Source: Athripsodes cinereus
Taxonomy: Eukaryota; Arthropoda; Insecta; Trichoptera; Leptoceridae
NCBI GenBank assembly: GCA_947579605.1
Contig: OX388311.1
Coordinates: 26,724,951 to 26,788,950 of the forward strand
DNA length: 64,000 nt
Reading direction: 5' to 3'
The translations under genes were made by a program, and so were the position numbers. Of the stretch, positions 1 to 11,645 are shown in pieces. The stretch's first letter is position 1. Each line of letters begins with the position of its first letter. The notes under the pieces are model-generated. The model saw only the letters and a program-made list of their open reading frames with translations, did not search any database and was not told the DNA's origin.

Positions 1-354
1 CTTAACTTTCTGAGTTTTAGAAGGTTTGACAACTATGGGGAAGCTGAAAGATACCACGGCCTGCAGTCTCTTTCTGGTAGACGTAAAATGGCGGATCAGG
101 TATTGTTATACAAAATTATTCATTCGAAAACGGACTGCCCGGATCTGAATGAGTTAGTGCACTACCATGTTCCTAGAACTGCTGCCCGACATCCTCGGAC
201 ATTTTACATTACTGCATTTAATACGAGTTGTGCCAGGAATAGTTTTCTTCGCCGTTCCTGTGAGAGCTACAATTGCGCATTTCAGGGGGTTGATATTTTC
301 GGCTCCACTCTTTCACAGTTTAAGTCTGGTATTAAGTCGGCGATGATGAGTTGA
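1..354 (+). pseudogene. 3' end of LINE ORF2 (Jockey/CR1-like reverse transcriptase C-terminus), cut by the window edge
   Basis: The frame is open from base 1 to a TGA at 352-354, so the first ATG (88) is not a real start; the protein enters from outside the window. It is the region after the reverse transcriptase, with an LSFRRFDNYGE stretch, then MADQVLLYKIIHSK and a Cys/Arg-rich tail. It aligns by eye with the C-terminus of the LINE at 29280-29604 (LLYKII, then DxPxL, then VDIF near the end), so it is a relative in the same superfamily but clearly a different family. Either a truncated copy or the end of a complete one lying upstream; the window cannot say. Confidence 0.8.
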
Positions 355-815
355 TGGTGCAGTTTGAAAACCTTTATCCCTTCTTTATCCCTTCTTTGGG
401 ATGAGTCTCCTATACTTCCCTTTCCTAATGACCATTGTTTTTATTTTATGTATATATATATATATATATATTTTTTTTAATCTTTGATTATTGTTTTTGT
501 TTTTATTTTTAGCTGATGTTTTTTAGTATTATTTTTATCTTATTTTATGGTGACTATGTAATGTATTTTTAGTTCTGTAACTATTTTAATTTTTTTTTTA
601 GAATTTTTAAAGTTATTGTTTTGGGTTTTTTATTTTTGGGTTACATAGATGGGTACTTTTAATCTGGGAATCTTAATTATATACAGTATTTGTAAACATT
701 TGTGCATTCTGTAATTGGGTTAATACTATACCTAATTGTTTTATACTATATTTATGTAAAAACCTGTAGAAATGCCAATAAAGGAAAATAAAGGAAAAGG
801 AAAATAAAATAAAGT
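355..815 (+). mobile_element. LINE 3' UTR and tail
   Basis: T-rich untranslated region following the LINE stop codon. It ends in repeated AATAAAGGAAA units at about 778-815, typical of a LINE 3' tail, and carries a (TA)n run near 451-471. Directly after the tail an unrelated transposase frame begins, so the tail marks the insertion point. The end is placed to within about 10 bases. Confidence 0.6.
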
Positions 816-1463
816 AATAATAGTACAGAACAAACAATATGCTCACCAGCCACGACCTCTCTGGTAACAATAATATCACCTCAAATGATTAGGCCATTCC
901 CTAAAGCGAGGCCAAGAACGGGCACACGTGGAAGGAAAAAGGGGAAATCATCTATTCTAACATCAACTCCCGAAAAGGACAGAATAATGATGCTTCGAAA
1001 AGAAAAAGATGAAAAGAAAAAACGGTTGTTGGAGAAAAGCATGAAAGGTAAAAAGAAATGTATTAAAAAAAAGATACTCATCGAAAGCGATTCAGACAGT
1101 AGCATTGAAGTAACGTCAGGTGAATCTGATGATAATTTTTTTACTGAATGCAGTGATGGAGACATATTTTCAGGTAGATCAAAGTATGGAATTAATGATT
1201 ATGTTCTTGTGAGATTTACGACAAAGAAAAATGTATATCATTATGCTGGTCAAGTCAAGGGAAAAACAGGTTGTGATTACAAAATAAACTTTTTAAGGAA
1301 GAATGAAGGTTCATTTTTTTTTCCAATAAGACCAGATGTAGGGGATGTATCCTATGAGGATATAGTGATGTCCCTCTCGGTGATAAAGAACACAGATGGG
1401 ACTTCACGTCAGGGAGAACTGTATAAGTTTAATGAAGATTTAAGTTCTTTGAATGTTTTGTAA
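816..1463 (+). pseudogene. C-terminal fragment of a DDE-superfamily (pogo/Tigger-like, 'clz9-like') transposase
   Basis: A frame open from about 813 to the TAA at 1461-1463. The ATG at 885 is internal; in-frame sequence upstream (..LVTIISPQ) continues into the LINE tail. It carries a MIRPFPKA motif, then RGRKKGKSSILTSTPEK, a Lys-rich segment, an acidic Ser/Asp segment, and a C-terminal block beginning DYVLVRFTTKK. That order matches the tail of DDE_1-type transposases annotated in insects as 'MFS-type transporter clz9-like' (recalled from family knowledge, not searched). The DDE catalytic core is absent. The upstream part was probably displaced by the LINE insertion at about 815, or lost. The frame itself is intact, so the break is recent or the fragment is short. 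Confidence 0.6.
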
Positions 1464-1667
1464 TTTTATTTTTCTCTTATTTCTTCACATTACTTTGAAA
1501 AACATTGGTTTAACAAGACATTAAAGCAAATTAAATTTCCTGTTTTTGTTTTATTGTTATCATTTATTGTTTTTTATTTGGCTTAAATAAAGTAAAATAA
1601 TCAAACACGGTCAATTTTCTTATTGTCCAATTGTGCCCCTTAGTCTGTCCTAATCTGCCTCTTAGGC

Positions 1668-1702
1668 GTCCAAATGTACCCCTACTTGGGGCACATTTGG
1701 AC
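1668..1702. repeat. 15-bp-arm hairpin downstream of the transposase fragment
   Basis: GTCCAAATGTACCCC and GGGGCACATTTGGAC form a stem with one mismatch and a 5-base loop (TACTT). A related GTCCAATTGTGCCCC lies at 1625-1639 and TGTCCAAATCTGCCTC at about 1866. It may be part of the 3' end of the DDE element; this is not shown. Confidence 0.6.
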
Positions 1703-2802
1703 GAAAGTTACATGTTTGCTAAAACTAGTATACCGTACTTAATAATCAATATTTATTAATTCTAAAGACTAATTATATAAGAACATAAACATGGCTTTTA
1801 ACTTTAATTTCAAAAGATATTGTAGCCTTATTCAGAGATGCGAAAATCTGCATGTCAAATTTTTTGTCCAAATCTGCCTCCCTCTCCCCTATCCTTATTA
1901 TTTGTATCCAAATATTTTGTACAATAAAGTTTATTATTATTATTAATATTATCATGCTTTCGTAACAAAATATTAATACATCGATACAAAGGAGTACCAC
2001 CAGGTTTATTGAAATTTTGAATACACTCAAATTTTCCCTCCCCCCCGTTGCCAAAATTTCAATTTAGCGTAGGAATTTAAGAAAAATTATCCTTTACGTC
2101 TGTTACTTACAAGACATGCTGTAACGAAGAGATAAATCCCACTTTGTCCAGTGTAATCCAAAAAACAATTCTAGTCATTCACGCAATTGTTGAGAATTTC
2201 GTTGGAATTTTGCATGTATGAAAAGCTACATTTATTGCATGTATAGAGAGCACACCACTGTGAGTTAGTATACACTACGGTTTATTTTATGTGTATAATT
2301 TTATGTTAGATATATGAACGCATCAACAATTCATCACGTGTCGTCTCCCTGGTAAAACGCTCGCCCATTATTTTTCAACTGGCTGTCTGAGCGGACAGTT
2401 TCAACAAACATTTTGCCGGAATAATGATTATAGCGAAACCACCGACCCGCCTATTACCTACTACATACTGATACTACTCTATATTGTTACTGCTAGTACT
2501 ATACCTACTATTATATTATATTATAACTACTCTTCTCATCTCTCTGCTACTATGGAGTGTAGGTACTCTCTACAATACATTACGAGTATTCTGCTGTTGT
2601 GATGTTACATCCGTGGTGATACTAAATACTAGTACTGTTCTATAATGTTATGAACAAAAAGAACAATAACAAAACTTGTTTTTAAACGTTATTAATAATA
2701 ACCGACACAAAAAACTGTAAGCATTAACCATGTCATTATTTTATTTCCGTCACACTTGTTTCTTTAAATTTAATTATTTTTAAAAGATACTTACCATAGT
2801 AG
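1703..2802. other. AT-rich spacer, nothing recognised
   Basis: No coding frame, tRNA or repeat copy that I can support. ATT/TTA simple-sequence drift occurs around 1925-1955 and a (TAC)/(TAT)-rich patch at about 2450-2530. Confidence 0.6.
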
Positions 2803-2991
2803 ACATGTCGATGTCACAAGGTGTAAAGTGAACCTATCAAATTGGGGATTTCTATCTGCGGAAGACACACTATGTGAATTCGGCACAATTCAGGATGAGT
2901 GCCACTTACTAATATGGCCACTAATAGAGGACAGTTGTTGTTCTGAAGACATAATTCTAGGTAACGGCAAGGCTATGTTTGTTGCCACCTA
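2803..2991 (+). pseudogene. LINE ORF2 C-terminal fragment ('LINE E')
   Basis: Translation in the frame of base 2803 gives RHVDVTRCKVNLSNWG, then CEFGTIQDECHLL, then a segment ending AMFVATY followed by a stop (TGA at 2990-2992). The order NL..WG, C-(E/D)-(F/C)-G, CHLL and a final VA.YW is the cysteine-bearing tail of several insect non-LTR reverse transcriptases. TGA sits where Trp (TGG) is expected. A second copy of the same tail lies at 42600-42930 on the minus strand. Confidence 0.6.
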
Positions 2992-3205
2992 TTGAAGTGG
3001 AAAAATTCAGACTAGAAACGAAAAAGAAAAAACAGTCCATAAGGTCGTCTAGATTTCAGTTAATTTCGGTAAACCACACTTACTTACATCTACGATGGTT
3101 GCGAATATATAATTTTCCATGTTTTTGTTGAATGCAATATTCATTGCTATCACGACCATAATTGAATAAAAACATCAATGTTATTTAATAAACAGGTATT
3201 TATCA

Positions 3206-3400
3206 TTAATTTTATTAAATAAAATATAAAAATATATTATTGAGCACTGTTTAATCTCCACTATGTTAGGTTAGAAACAGGGAAATGTTTCCCTGAAAAT
3301 GCCTACAAGTATAGGCGAAAACGTTCGGTATCTAACCTAACATAGTAGAGATTAAACAGTGCTCAATAATATATTTTTATATTTTATTTAATAAAATTAA
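3206..3400. repeat. Large hairpin, 70-bp arms with one mismatch
   Basis: Arms 3206-3275 and 3331-3400 are inverted copies differing at one base; the loop is 55 bp (3276-3330). The loop contains its own perfect hairpin (CAGGGAAA/TTTCCCTG) and a second one (GCCTA/TAGGC). Imperfect direct repeats beginning AGGTATTTATCATT lie at 3194 and 3444, just outside. A MITE-like or hairpin-RNA-like element; no transposase. Confidence 0.8.
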
Positions 3401-3460
3401 AAATGGATTTCCTCAGCGTAAACACAAATACTCTTGAATTATTAGGTATTTATCATTTTA

Positions 3461-4198
3461 TTCAATAAAGTTGCCAACGCTATCCATCCAGCAGAATTTG
3501 ACATAAATATTGACTTTTCCATAACATGAATAACTTAGAATGTTATTGTACAAATGTGAATTGAATTCATCATCTGCTTAGAACTTTTTACTGTAAATAT
3601 GTTTTGATTTATTTCACAAAATTCTTTTCCTTATTTATAAAAAAAGTTCTGACTGCTAACCGTTGAGTGATATTAGAAACTTATTAACTAAAACCGAACA
3701 AGTTTGAGGATATTGCAATTGAGTGGTAATCTCGCCCTGTATGCATTGAATTATATAGGTAACATAATCTTATTATACTTTATAGTAATTAATATTAGAA
3801 CCATTTTTAGATAAGACATTTTATAGATAACAGTGTCCGTTACTTTATTCCACATCTAGATGTACAACGTAATACACAGAGCTAGGGCAGTTTGCTGTTA
3901 CGATATAATGGTATAATGACCAATCGAGGACATTTTATGACTTTAGATAATTAATTATATTACCAAACAATTTTTCACCCTTGTTTATACCAAAATATTG
4001 TCGACCTAGATGGTACAATAATCAATAAAGTGGCATTTATTTATTGTAAATAAAAACATGGATTATTTTTTTTACTAACCGATGGTGTATCGCTTGCCTT
4101 ATTAGCATTTACGTTCATTATTAAGATAATTTAAATTTCAAATTATTTCCTCAAATTTAAGACAAAAAATAGGCGTCCCACTTTTTTAGGAATTTATT
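3461..4198. other. AT-rich spacer, nothing recognised
   Basis: No supported coding region or repeat. Confidence 0.6.
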
Positions 4199-4388
4199 GA
4201 GTGTCCTGTGAAAGGCGAAAAATATCACGAACATTTAACTTTTAACATCTTCTATTTGGCGATAAATTTGCTACCCATCCTGAATGTCTTTTATTGTCAC
4301 AGAGAGAACGATATTATGCAAGTTTTTTCCACATCAAGTTATTCCACTGGCCATCCCACTTGTGTATATTCCTGTGATGGTATGAATC
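4199..4388 (+). mobile_element. Repeat A copy (SINE-like family), diverged
   Basis: Contains, in order, GTGTCCTGTGAAAGGCG, CCCATCCTGAATGTCTT, a CACAGAGAGAAC block, CCCACTTGTG and a final TGTGATGGTATG. This order defines the family (best copy 39873-40138, opposite strand). Confidence 0.65.
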
Positions 4389-4618
4389 AATCAAAAACGC
4401 TCAATATGAGAACGGGTTATATTAAAAACTCAAAAACTTTTTGTTAAGTCTAATGGCATAATTAACTGAAAACTGAAAATGCACGTAATTACGTTCTATT
4501 TCACCCATTCAGAATGTCGTATTTTTATTGGCACGGAAAACACGTTTTCAGTAGAGTCTCCCCACCATTTCATGTAAATTTTCAAATTAAAGGCAAAAAA
4601 TAGAAAAAACATCCCAAA

Positions 4619-4745
4619 TATGACATTTATATCTTCACTTCAGCGATCTGGTATATCACTCATCCGGAATGTCTTATCTTTTCACAGAGTGGACAACGTG
4701 TATGTTTATTACATGCAGTTAGTCCACTGGCTGGTTACATTTTGA
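4619..4745 (+). mobile_element. Repeat A copy, partial
   Basis: Matches the family middle: CTTCAGCGAT, CATCCGGAATGTCTTAT, CACAGAGTGGACAAC, ATTACATGCAGTTAGTCC, CACTGGCT; the 3' terminal motif is degraded. Confidence 0.55.
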
Positions 4746-5425
4746 TAATAATGATGACGATAGATAATTTGATTTTGGCCCCATTTCACAGTAGGTACAT
4801 AGAGCATTTCAAGGGCGCCGAAACTAACTCATAAGAAGAGGGACTCTCGGCTAGAGGAACATCAAAGGAGTGTAATCAAAAAATTCCACACACAGGGTTG
4901 TTTTGTCCGGCCAGCCCTTCAGACTACCCACAACGGCACGTACGGTGTGGACAAGATTTGTTAAGTGTAGAATTTTGGATACATGGAAGTCCCCAGAATA
5001 CTGCGGTATCTGGGTGGACGGTGGGTCTCCTTCAATAACTCATAAGAAATACTTGTGACGGTATACTCGTAAATAGAGAGAGAAAGATACTTTGTATTCC
5101 TAAATCCAACCATTTTCTCTGAAATTCTACCGTCTTCTACTCTCTAGCAAGCATTCATTTGATTAATTGTTTTTTCAGTAGATATGAGGACAGCGTGCCA
5201 CTCGTATTAAAGGGCATATTAAGTAATTAAGTAATTTATGGCATCGTGTATTTCAGCAATTATTATTCCAACCCACTCTAGAATATCCTCATCCCACGCG
5301 TCCCAAAATAAATGTCCCAGGACTTTTTCAAATCTGATATAAATAAATATTAATATAAGCCTTGCAATAAAACACGTGTATTAGGTATACTCCGTGAAAG
5401 ATATTTTTTTTTATCTTTTGCCTAT
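4746..5425. other. Spacer with no recognised gene
   Basis: A slightly more GC-rich patch (about 4870-5035) contains no frame I can assign. Confidence 0.5.
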
Positions 5426-5637
5426 TTATATCATCACGGCATAGCCCACAAATGGGGTAGGCAGTAAGCAAACTGCAAGTAATAAATATGCGGGTTGTCC
5501 CCTTAACTCCAATAGATATTGAACATGCAAGGCGTGTGGCATATCTCGTCAGTGAACTGAAATGTCTTATTCTTGATGTTTACGAATATTTCCCTTTAAC
5601 GGGACAGTAACAAACTGACTGAAAAAAGTGGGAGTCC
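5426..5637 (-). mobile_element. Repeat A copy
   Basis: Plus-strand text starts ATCATCACGGCATAGCCCAC, then AAATGGGGTAGGCAG, TGAACTGAAATGTCTTATT and AAGTGGGAGTCC, i.e. the reverse complement of the family. Confidence 0.65.
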
Positions 5638-6656
5638 TTTTGATAGCCGTTAACTTCACAGTTAATTTAGATATTTACTCATAAATAATAAAACTTAAAT
5701 TACATTTGAATATTAAAAATTCACTGTCCAGAAAAAGATAGATAATTCTGAATTTTTAGTTACAACCTAAAAGACTTTCTAGATCTCGCTTAATGTTATC
5801 CAAATATAGCAATTATAAATAAATTAAAATAATGATTATTCAAGCGTTCTAATAAAGCGAAATTTGACGACATTTTATCATTTTGGGCCTTACTTATTTT
5901 TTCAAATATTAATTATGCAATAAATTAATTATTATGAACTACCTACTCTATGTAAAATAATAATAGATAATATAATAATATCAATCAGTGGCGTAGCAAA
6001 TATTGTAGTGCAGCACAGCACATCGCTACTACCACTGCTTGTAGCAGTACAATTAAATCGTTAATTCATTTATCACTGTTGCCAAATTTACTTAAAATTC
6101 ACAGTATGCATTCGTTCCAACGCCGCAAATTGATTGCAAATTTTAATCAGGCCGACTCGTACAAAACAAACAGCGTGTAATATTCATCATTGGGATGTTA
6201 TTCATTATTATTGAATATTGAAAATTATAAAGATTATTTAATAAAATATTCCGAATAAATTTGATATGACACGTTTTGTGAAAAATAAATAAAGTTAAAA
6301 TACTTGAATTATACATAATTAAATTTGAGTACAACACATTTTAAATAATTGCTTTTTCTCTCTTAGACGTTAAATGTTTAATAATAACATGAACGGAATC
6401 ATTGATTTTTTGATATTTTAAAAGAAAATTTAAAAGAAGAACTTTCTAACTTACTATCCAGAAAATTGAGAAACCTTCGGATAGTATGAGAAATATTCTT
6501 CTTAAGGTTGAGTTTTCAATACGTTAAGTAAGAATGATATGTGTAAGTGTAGAATTTACAATTAAAAATTAATGTACCTTGTCTAATTTGGCAATAACAC
6601 ACCCTGTATTTTCATTACCCTAAGTTTATCAATTCCCCTATATCGCATTTCTATTG
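5638..6656. other. AT-rich spacer, nothing recognised
   Basis: No supported feature. Confidence 0.5.
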
Positions 6657-6722
6657 CCCGGGGCTTCCCTAGCGAGGGGCCCAGTACGGGTTGCAGTGCC
6701 ATTGTATAAAAGAGGGCTCCGC
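6657..6722 (+). promoter_or_regulatory. GC-rich patch with a TATA box, promoter-like
   Basis: A short GC-rich block (CCCGGGGCTTCCCTAGCGAG, then GGGGCCC) is followed by TATAAAAG at 6705-6712 in otherwise AT-rich DNA. No coding frame follows within 1 kb, so it may be an old transposon promoter or chance. Confidence 0.25.
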
Positions 6723-7597
6723 TGCAAATTACCCATCAAGTGCAATAATAGGTTTCGTAGTTACACATATGTACAGGAAACATAGTAAAAATGTTTTAAT
6801 TACCGTAGGATGTATGAAACGTACACAAATACGTTAAAAAAGTTTTTTTTTATAAAATCAAATTTTATTAAATCACTCCAATTTCAAACTACATTTCACA
6901 TTCGTCATCGCTCCTAAATATGCATTCCATTATTATTCAAGTGCATTTCCAATTTTTGACCTAGAGCTGCCAGACGTCTGCAATATCCGGGTGGTGGGTG
7001 TGTATTAGAATTGTTTACAATATCAGTTTCAACTGTTTTTAATAAAATTCCAATAAACTTTACTGTTTATAAAAATATGAACAAAATATGTTATGAGTGT
7101 ACGAATTTAATAATATCTTATAATGATTACAACATTAGCCCAATATGTACATTCGATGTAGTATATTCTGAAATTCATATTCTTTATTTAAATCTGACAG
7201 ATGCTGTGGAAAAATTCATACAAAATCGATTATTAAGCCATCATATTATATGTATTATTATACGGTACATTGTATCATTTCACATGGAGCTTAATGCAAC
7301 ATCAAAAGTGGAGGGATGGCGGCCGTTTCAGGAACTAAAACCAGTACAACGCCATAACATCATGCCATGGTGTTTCTTCTTCATGTTGTAGTTTGATTAA
7401 GTATGGTAATTTTTATTGAAAGCGCCATATGGTAGAGTCCTAACTACAGCGCACTATGATGCTATAATAACCTTTATTACATTACTTGATTCTAAAATAT
7501 TTTTAAGGCAAGCCGCCCAAACGTATTCAATATTTTCCGAAACATTCATTCAAATTGAAAAGTTCGTCAATGGTTTAGGTACACTGAAATTGTGATG
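6723..7597. other. AT-rich spacer
   Basis: A 126-codon open frame at 7011-7391 has AT-driven composition and no family signature; I do not call it a gene. Confidence 0.5.
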
Positions 7598-7713
7598 TGT
7601 ATTTTGTATTCATGTAACAAATAAACAAAGAAATATTGATATTTGTAATATAATTATTTAATTGCGTATTTTAAATTCATGTAACAAATAAACAAAGAAA
7701 TATTGATATTTGT
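7598..7713. repeat. Tandem duplication, period 67 bp
   Basis: A 39-base block starting ATTCATGTAACAAATAAACA occurs at 7608-7646 and again at 7675-7713, with partly conserved sequence between. Confidence 0.75.
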
Positions 7714-8644
7714 TATCATAAATATTCACTCTGTGAATTTACAAACATTAGAATAACTAATTAATAAGTAATACTCCACAATAAAAAATATTATTCAGTT
7801 GATTAACTAATTTAAAATGAAATGTTCAAGGTTCATACGAATACAGTCAATGAAATTTTTTATTTTTTTTTAAACCTTTTTCAAAATCTATTCTTAAATC
7901 ATAGACATTTAGATTCAAACGTTCGAAATCTTCCAAAATATTTATACGAATCTATTTATTATATTTTCCATACGGTACAAGTATAATATAATTATAATGT
8001 TCGATTTTGAATTCCTTCCTCGAAGTGTCAAATTCTTTTTTGTGAATATCATCCCCAGACCACAGTTTGATGATCGGTTGTATGTAGTTCGTTAAGCGAG
8101 GCAATATGTAAGTTTTTACATGGAAGATTTTTCACTCTAAACACACTATTTGATAGTATAATATTCTATATGTAGATGAAAAAATAATAGTAGGTAATAG
8201 TACTTTATAGAAAAAGTAAGTATGTTCAAACGAACTTGTAAAATATTACCAACATTTTCGGTGAAATATTAAAAATTTTGAAAAAACTCTAACATCTTTA
8301 TAGCCTCCATAAATCAAAATCACATTGTGTTTATGTTAAAATCTAACAAATTATTATAATCTTAATAAAAATTATTTATGTAAAAAGTCGTAAATTTTAA
8401 ATTTCAACTTTTCCTTGATGGTTTTATTTTTATATTTGAATTTCAGATTTCTGTGTTGAACGACAAGTTTGCATTGATTTTTTTGTTGTGAATTTAAAAA
8501 AAAAACTTTCTTTGCGTAATTGACGTGGTTTTTTTGGTCATTTGAAAAAATGGCACAAGCAATAAAGTTCTTTTATAAATATACTTTTTTATATTATTTA
8601 ATATTCATCCTATGATTATAGCCCATCCACTCCTGTAGGAGTGA
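7714..8644. other. AT-rich spacer, nothing recognised
   Basis: No supported feature. Confidence 0.5.
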
Positions 8645-8659
8645 TAAAGAGAATTACAA

Positions 8660-9075
8660 ATGTCGTTGGAAACCGTCTAGTTGTTTGGGCACGTAGAAAG
8701 AATGGACGAGGACAAAATGACCTAGAAAATAAACATGACTGAGTGTGGTGTACTCTGAGACGTGGCCGTACAAGGATTGAATGACAAGATCATAATTATT
8801 ATTTTTACAATGAAAATGTACCGTTTTTATAAACTACATAAAAATAAGATTTTTTTTATGAAAAATCACTATTTAGCTAAATTAGAAGTTTAGTAATTTA
8901 TTATAGACTACATCCAACAGAATGAATACGTGTTGAGCAGATTGAATAGGAGAGCATGCTTTGAAGAATTGTATGACAATGACAGAAACGAAAAGTGTAG
9001 GCAAGTATAGGAGTAGGTTCCGCTCAATCCTTTCTGCCAACTCCGCCAAGGAAGCAGCTTGATGTTGATGATGAC
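8660..9075 (+). pseudogene. LINE B ORF2 3' end, degenerate
   Basis: Two blocks match the better copy at 22380-22666. 8660-8780 resembles its RWFGYVKRMNE..RRGRPRI region at DNA level (GAGACGTGGCCGTACAAGGA). 8925-9062 resembles its end (GTGTTGAGCAGATTGAATAG). About 140 bp of AT-rich sequence separates them, and frame is lost several times. A dead copy of the element family. Confidence 0.6.
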
Positions 9076-9195
9076 GATGATTATTGGAAACCAAGATTAT
9101 CCTGTTAAAAACAAGTATTAATATTGCAGAGTTACTACGCTGAAAGAAATAACCTATCCTAAATTTTTTTATGCCTTTACCGGCTTCGTATAGAC

Positions 9196-9448
9196 AACCG
9201 GTGTGGCGCGGAGGCTAACGCACTTGCCTTTGAGTCACGAGGTACCGGGTTCGATTCCCGGCCAGGGCAAAATGAAGAATGACATTTTTCAAATTGTCCT
9301 GGGTCTGGGTGTTACATGTATATGTGTTCAGTGCGTTGTATATATGTGTATCGTCGTGTTAGTACCCATAATACAAGATTCATATCTTAGTTTGGGACTA
9401 GCTCGGTCTGTGTGAATTGTCTATACATGTTATGTTATGTTATGTATT
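9196..9448 (+). mobile_element. tRNA-derived SINE, family 1
   Basis: Starts with a tRNA-like head containing a pol III A box (TGGCGCGGAGG, 9204-9214) and a perfect B box (GGTTCGATTCC, 9248-9258). A non-tRNA body follows (GTCCTGGGTCTGGGTGTTAC, later TTTGGGACTAGCTCGGTC), ending in TATGT repeats. Other copies: 32273-32496, 43478-43734 and 52573-52815. Transcribed by RNA polymerase III and moved by a LINE machinery, as known for SINEs; the partner is not identified for this family. Confidence 0.88.
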
Positions 9449-10692
9449 GGTAAACAGTCCAAGGTGGGGTTACCTATGAAATATTTTGGACCATAGTTTT
9501 CGAAAACATATTTATCAATTTTTTAAGGTATGCCACCTGTCCTTAATATCATGATTTTTATTGACACGGAGAGGAAAAGTTTCTTGTTTATTACATACAG
9601 TTTGTAGGTTGTAGGTGAGAAATTCCTTAATTTTTTAAATGTTTTTTTTTCATATTTTAATTTTGGTAGTAAGTATTTTTTTTTGTATTCTGAGCTAGTA
9701 ATAAAACTAAACACGCCCCAATCACCCTCACAATAAACAATATGCTTGAGTTGTGAAGGTGTAATGAGGCAATTGCAGAATTTCATTTCCACTTTTTGTT
9801 ACAATTTATCACAACACTGAACATTTTTCCTTTCTTCTTTTACAAATATTTTGAATCCTTCTTCTGACTATGGCTCCCTATAAGATTTTTTTAAACTAAC
9901 CTACCATACTCAATAAATGAATAATGTGAATACATGTTTTGGAAACAAAAATATAAAAACAAAAAACCTAAATAACAATACGCGAGGGAATTCCAATTCA
10001 GAAAATTTAAAATAATATTGTTCTTTTGAAGACTTCAGTATATGATATAATATCCTGAAGCAATTTAATAAATTTAATTTGTGACCTAGTAACGCGCCAT
10101 GTCTAGGTGTAGTATAAAACATCTATTGGGTAGGTATTAGGTACACTTTTTGCCCACAAACAAGATGACTTGACGCATTAGGCCCTAGTAACGACTTACC
10201 CTCCCAAACCCACCACCATCGTCCTATGGAAATTCTTTACAAAAATAATATAAAAACAGGATGGCATCAGGGTAAAGTGGGGCACAATACTGCACTTTAA
10301 AGACAAAGAAAAAAAGCAGGATGAAAATTAGCAAAATTTTTAGAATTCTCGTCATGTTGTGCAGGAAAAATGAGATAATTAAGTTGATATTGTTTTTGTA
10401 GTTTGTTGATACTTTGAATGAGAAATTTGTGATTTTTTTTATTTTTTATGTATTGTATGATTTTATGTATAAAAACATTAGCCGTTTTTATGATAAAATA
10501 AATAAATAAAATAAATATTTTAAATAAATTATATTTATAGCATTTGACAATGGTCACACAAGTTCATATCAAGAGACAGTTTTTTTTTGCGAGATGTTCT
10601 TTGTCTAATTATGCCTCTAGACAATATGTCCAGATACAGTTAAAAAAACAACATTTTTAGAGAGATAATTTTATATGCAACTTTTGAAAATT
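9449..10692. other. AT-rich spacer, nothing recognised
   Basis: Several open frames of 70-90 codons on the minus strand are AT-driven with no family signature. Confidence 0.5.
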
Positions 10693-10800
10693 GAAACATT
10701 CTGGATGGGTGACATACCTTGTCGTTGAATTGAAGATGAAAAATGTCTCATTTATGATGTTTTACAAAAATATCAGCCTCTGTATGAGATGCCTGTAAAT
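10693..10800 (-). mobile_element. Repeat A copy, left half of an inverted pair
   Basis: ACATTCTGGATGGGTGACAT, GAATTGAAGATGAAAAATGT and a following TACAAAAATATCAGCC match the reverse complement of the family's 5' half. Confidence 0.5.
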
Positions 10801-10960
10801 GGCAGAAAATCGTAAAAATAACGAATAAGATATGACATCGACAATTCAATTACAATGTTTCACACCCGTTTTGAATGTCTTAATTTTTTATTGGCACGGA
10901 GAGAACATTACTAGTCACTGGCTACTTCACTTCTGTGAGATGCTGTGATAGTATATAAAT
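10795..10960 (+). mobile_element. Repeat A copy, right half of an inverted pair
   Basis: GTAAATGGCAGAAAATCG, CACACCCGTTTTGAATGTCT, TTGGCACGGAGAGAAC, CACTGGCTACTTCAC and a final GCTGTGATAGTATA follow the family order. It abuts the minus-strand copy head to head. Confidence 0.65.
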
Positions 10961-11394
10961 AAATAGAACATTATTTCTAGAAATATTTACACCATGTCAA
11001 CAATTGTAACTTTTACCCTATGGCTCTTATATTAAAAACAGCTTCATAACTGAAACACTTTGTGGCAATTTATGAGTGATTTTTATATAAGTAGTACAAT
11101 ATAAAGTAGATTGTACATCCTCACTCCCCTGCAATTTTAATATGCCTGCCTACTTTGTGATATTTTTCTTATAAATTAAAAATTGAGCTTCTTCCCCTAA
11201 GTTCGTTAGCTAAAGGTAAAAGAACACGAGTTGTAGAAACGAACAAGTTTATTTATTTATTTATTTTGAGCTGTTTCAAATTATACTTTGATTTCAATAT
11301 TAAAAATAATCCTTTAAATGTAGAAATGCAGGTGCTTTTTATGTGTCTTAGAAGAATAAATGTATTTTTTTATTAACACAAAGGAAATGTTTTG

Positions 11395-11460
11395 CATTTA
11401 CGTCACATGCAGTTTGTCTGCTAGCTACCCTATTTACGAAAATCGACATGATGGTATGAA
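11395..11460 (+). mobile_element. Repeat A 3' end, short
   Basis: CACATGCAGTTTGTCTGCTA followed by GCTACCC and ending CATGATGGTATGAATG; only the last ~65 bp of the family. Confidence 0.5.
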
Positions 11461-11554
11461 TGAATTATTAAAATAAATATTTTTTCTGAAAGGGTGACAT
11501 ATCTGAATTAAATCAAAAATATTAAAAATAATTTTATTACTATCAATCTATTTA

Positions 11555-11645
11555 TCTTTTCACACTGCATCCCTTATGGGGTGAGCAGAGAGGACAGAGC
11601 CCCATTTCGACCTGTTCTTGAACACTATCTTCGCTTCCTCTTATT
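11555..11645 (-). pseudogene. LINE B ORF2 last codons and 3' end
   Basis: The minus strand translates as EEAKIVFKNRSKWGSVLSAH followed by PIRDAV and a stop, matching the LINE B C-terminus (EAK.VCKDRSxWxSVLSAYP). The stop lies in the degraded 3' terminal motif. Confidence 0.6.

Noticed and set aside
885..887. ATG as start of the DDE transposase gene
   Set aside because: In-frame homologous-looking sequence continues upstream to the LINE tail; the ATG is internal.
7011..7391. 126-codon open frame
   Set aside because: Composition follows AT richness, no motif, no repeat or host family recognised.
9196..9270. tRNA gene
   Set aside because: Has A and B boxes, but the 3' side runs into a SINE body shared with three other copies; the acceptor stem is not closed.
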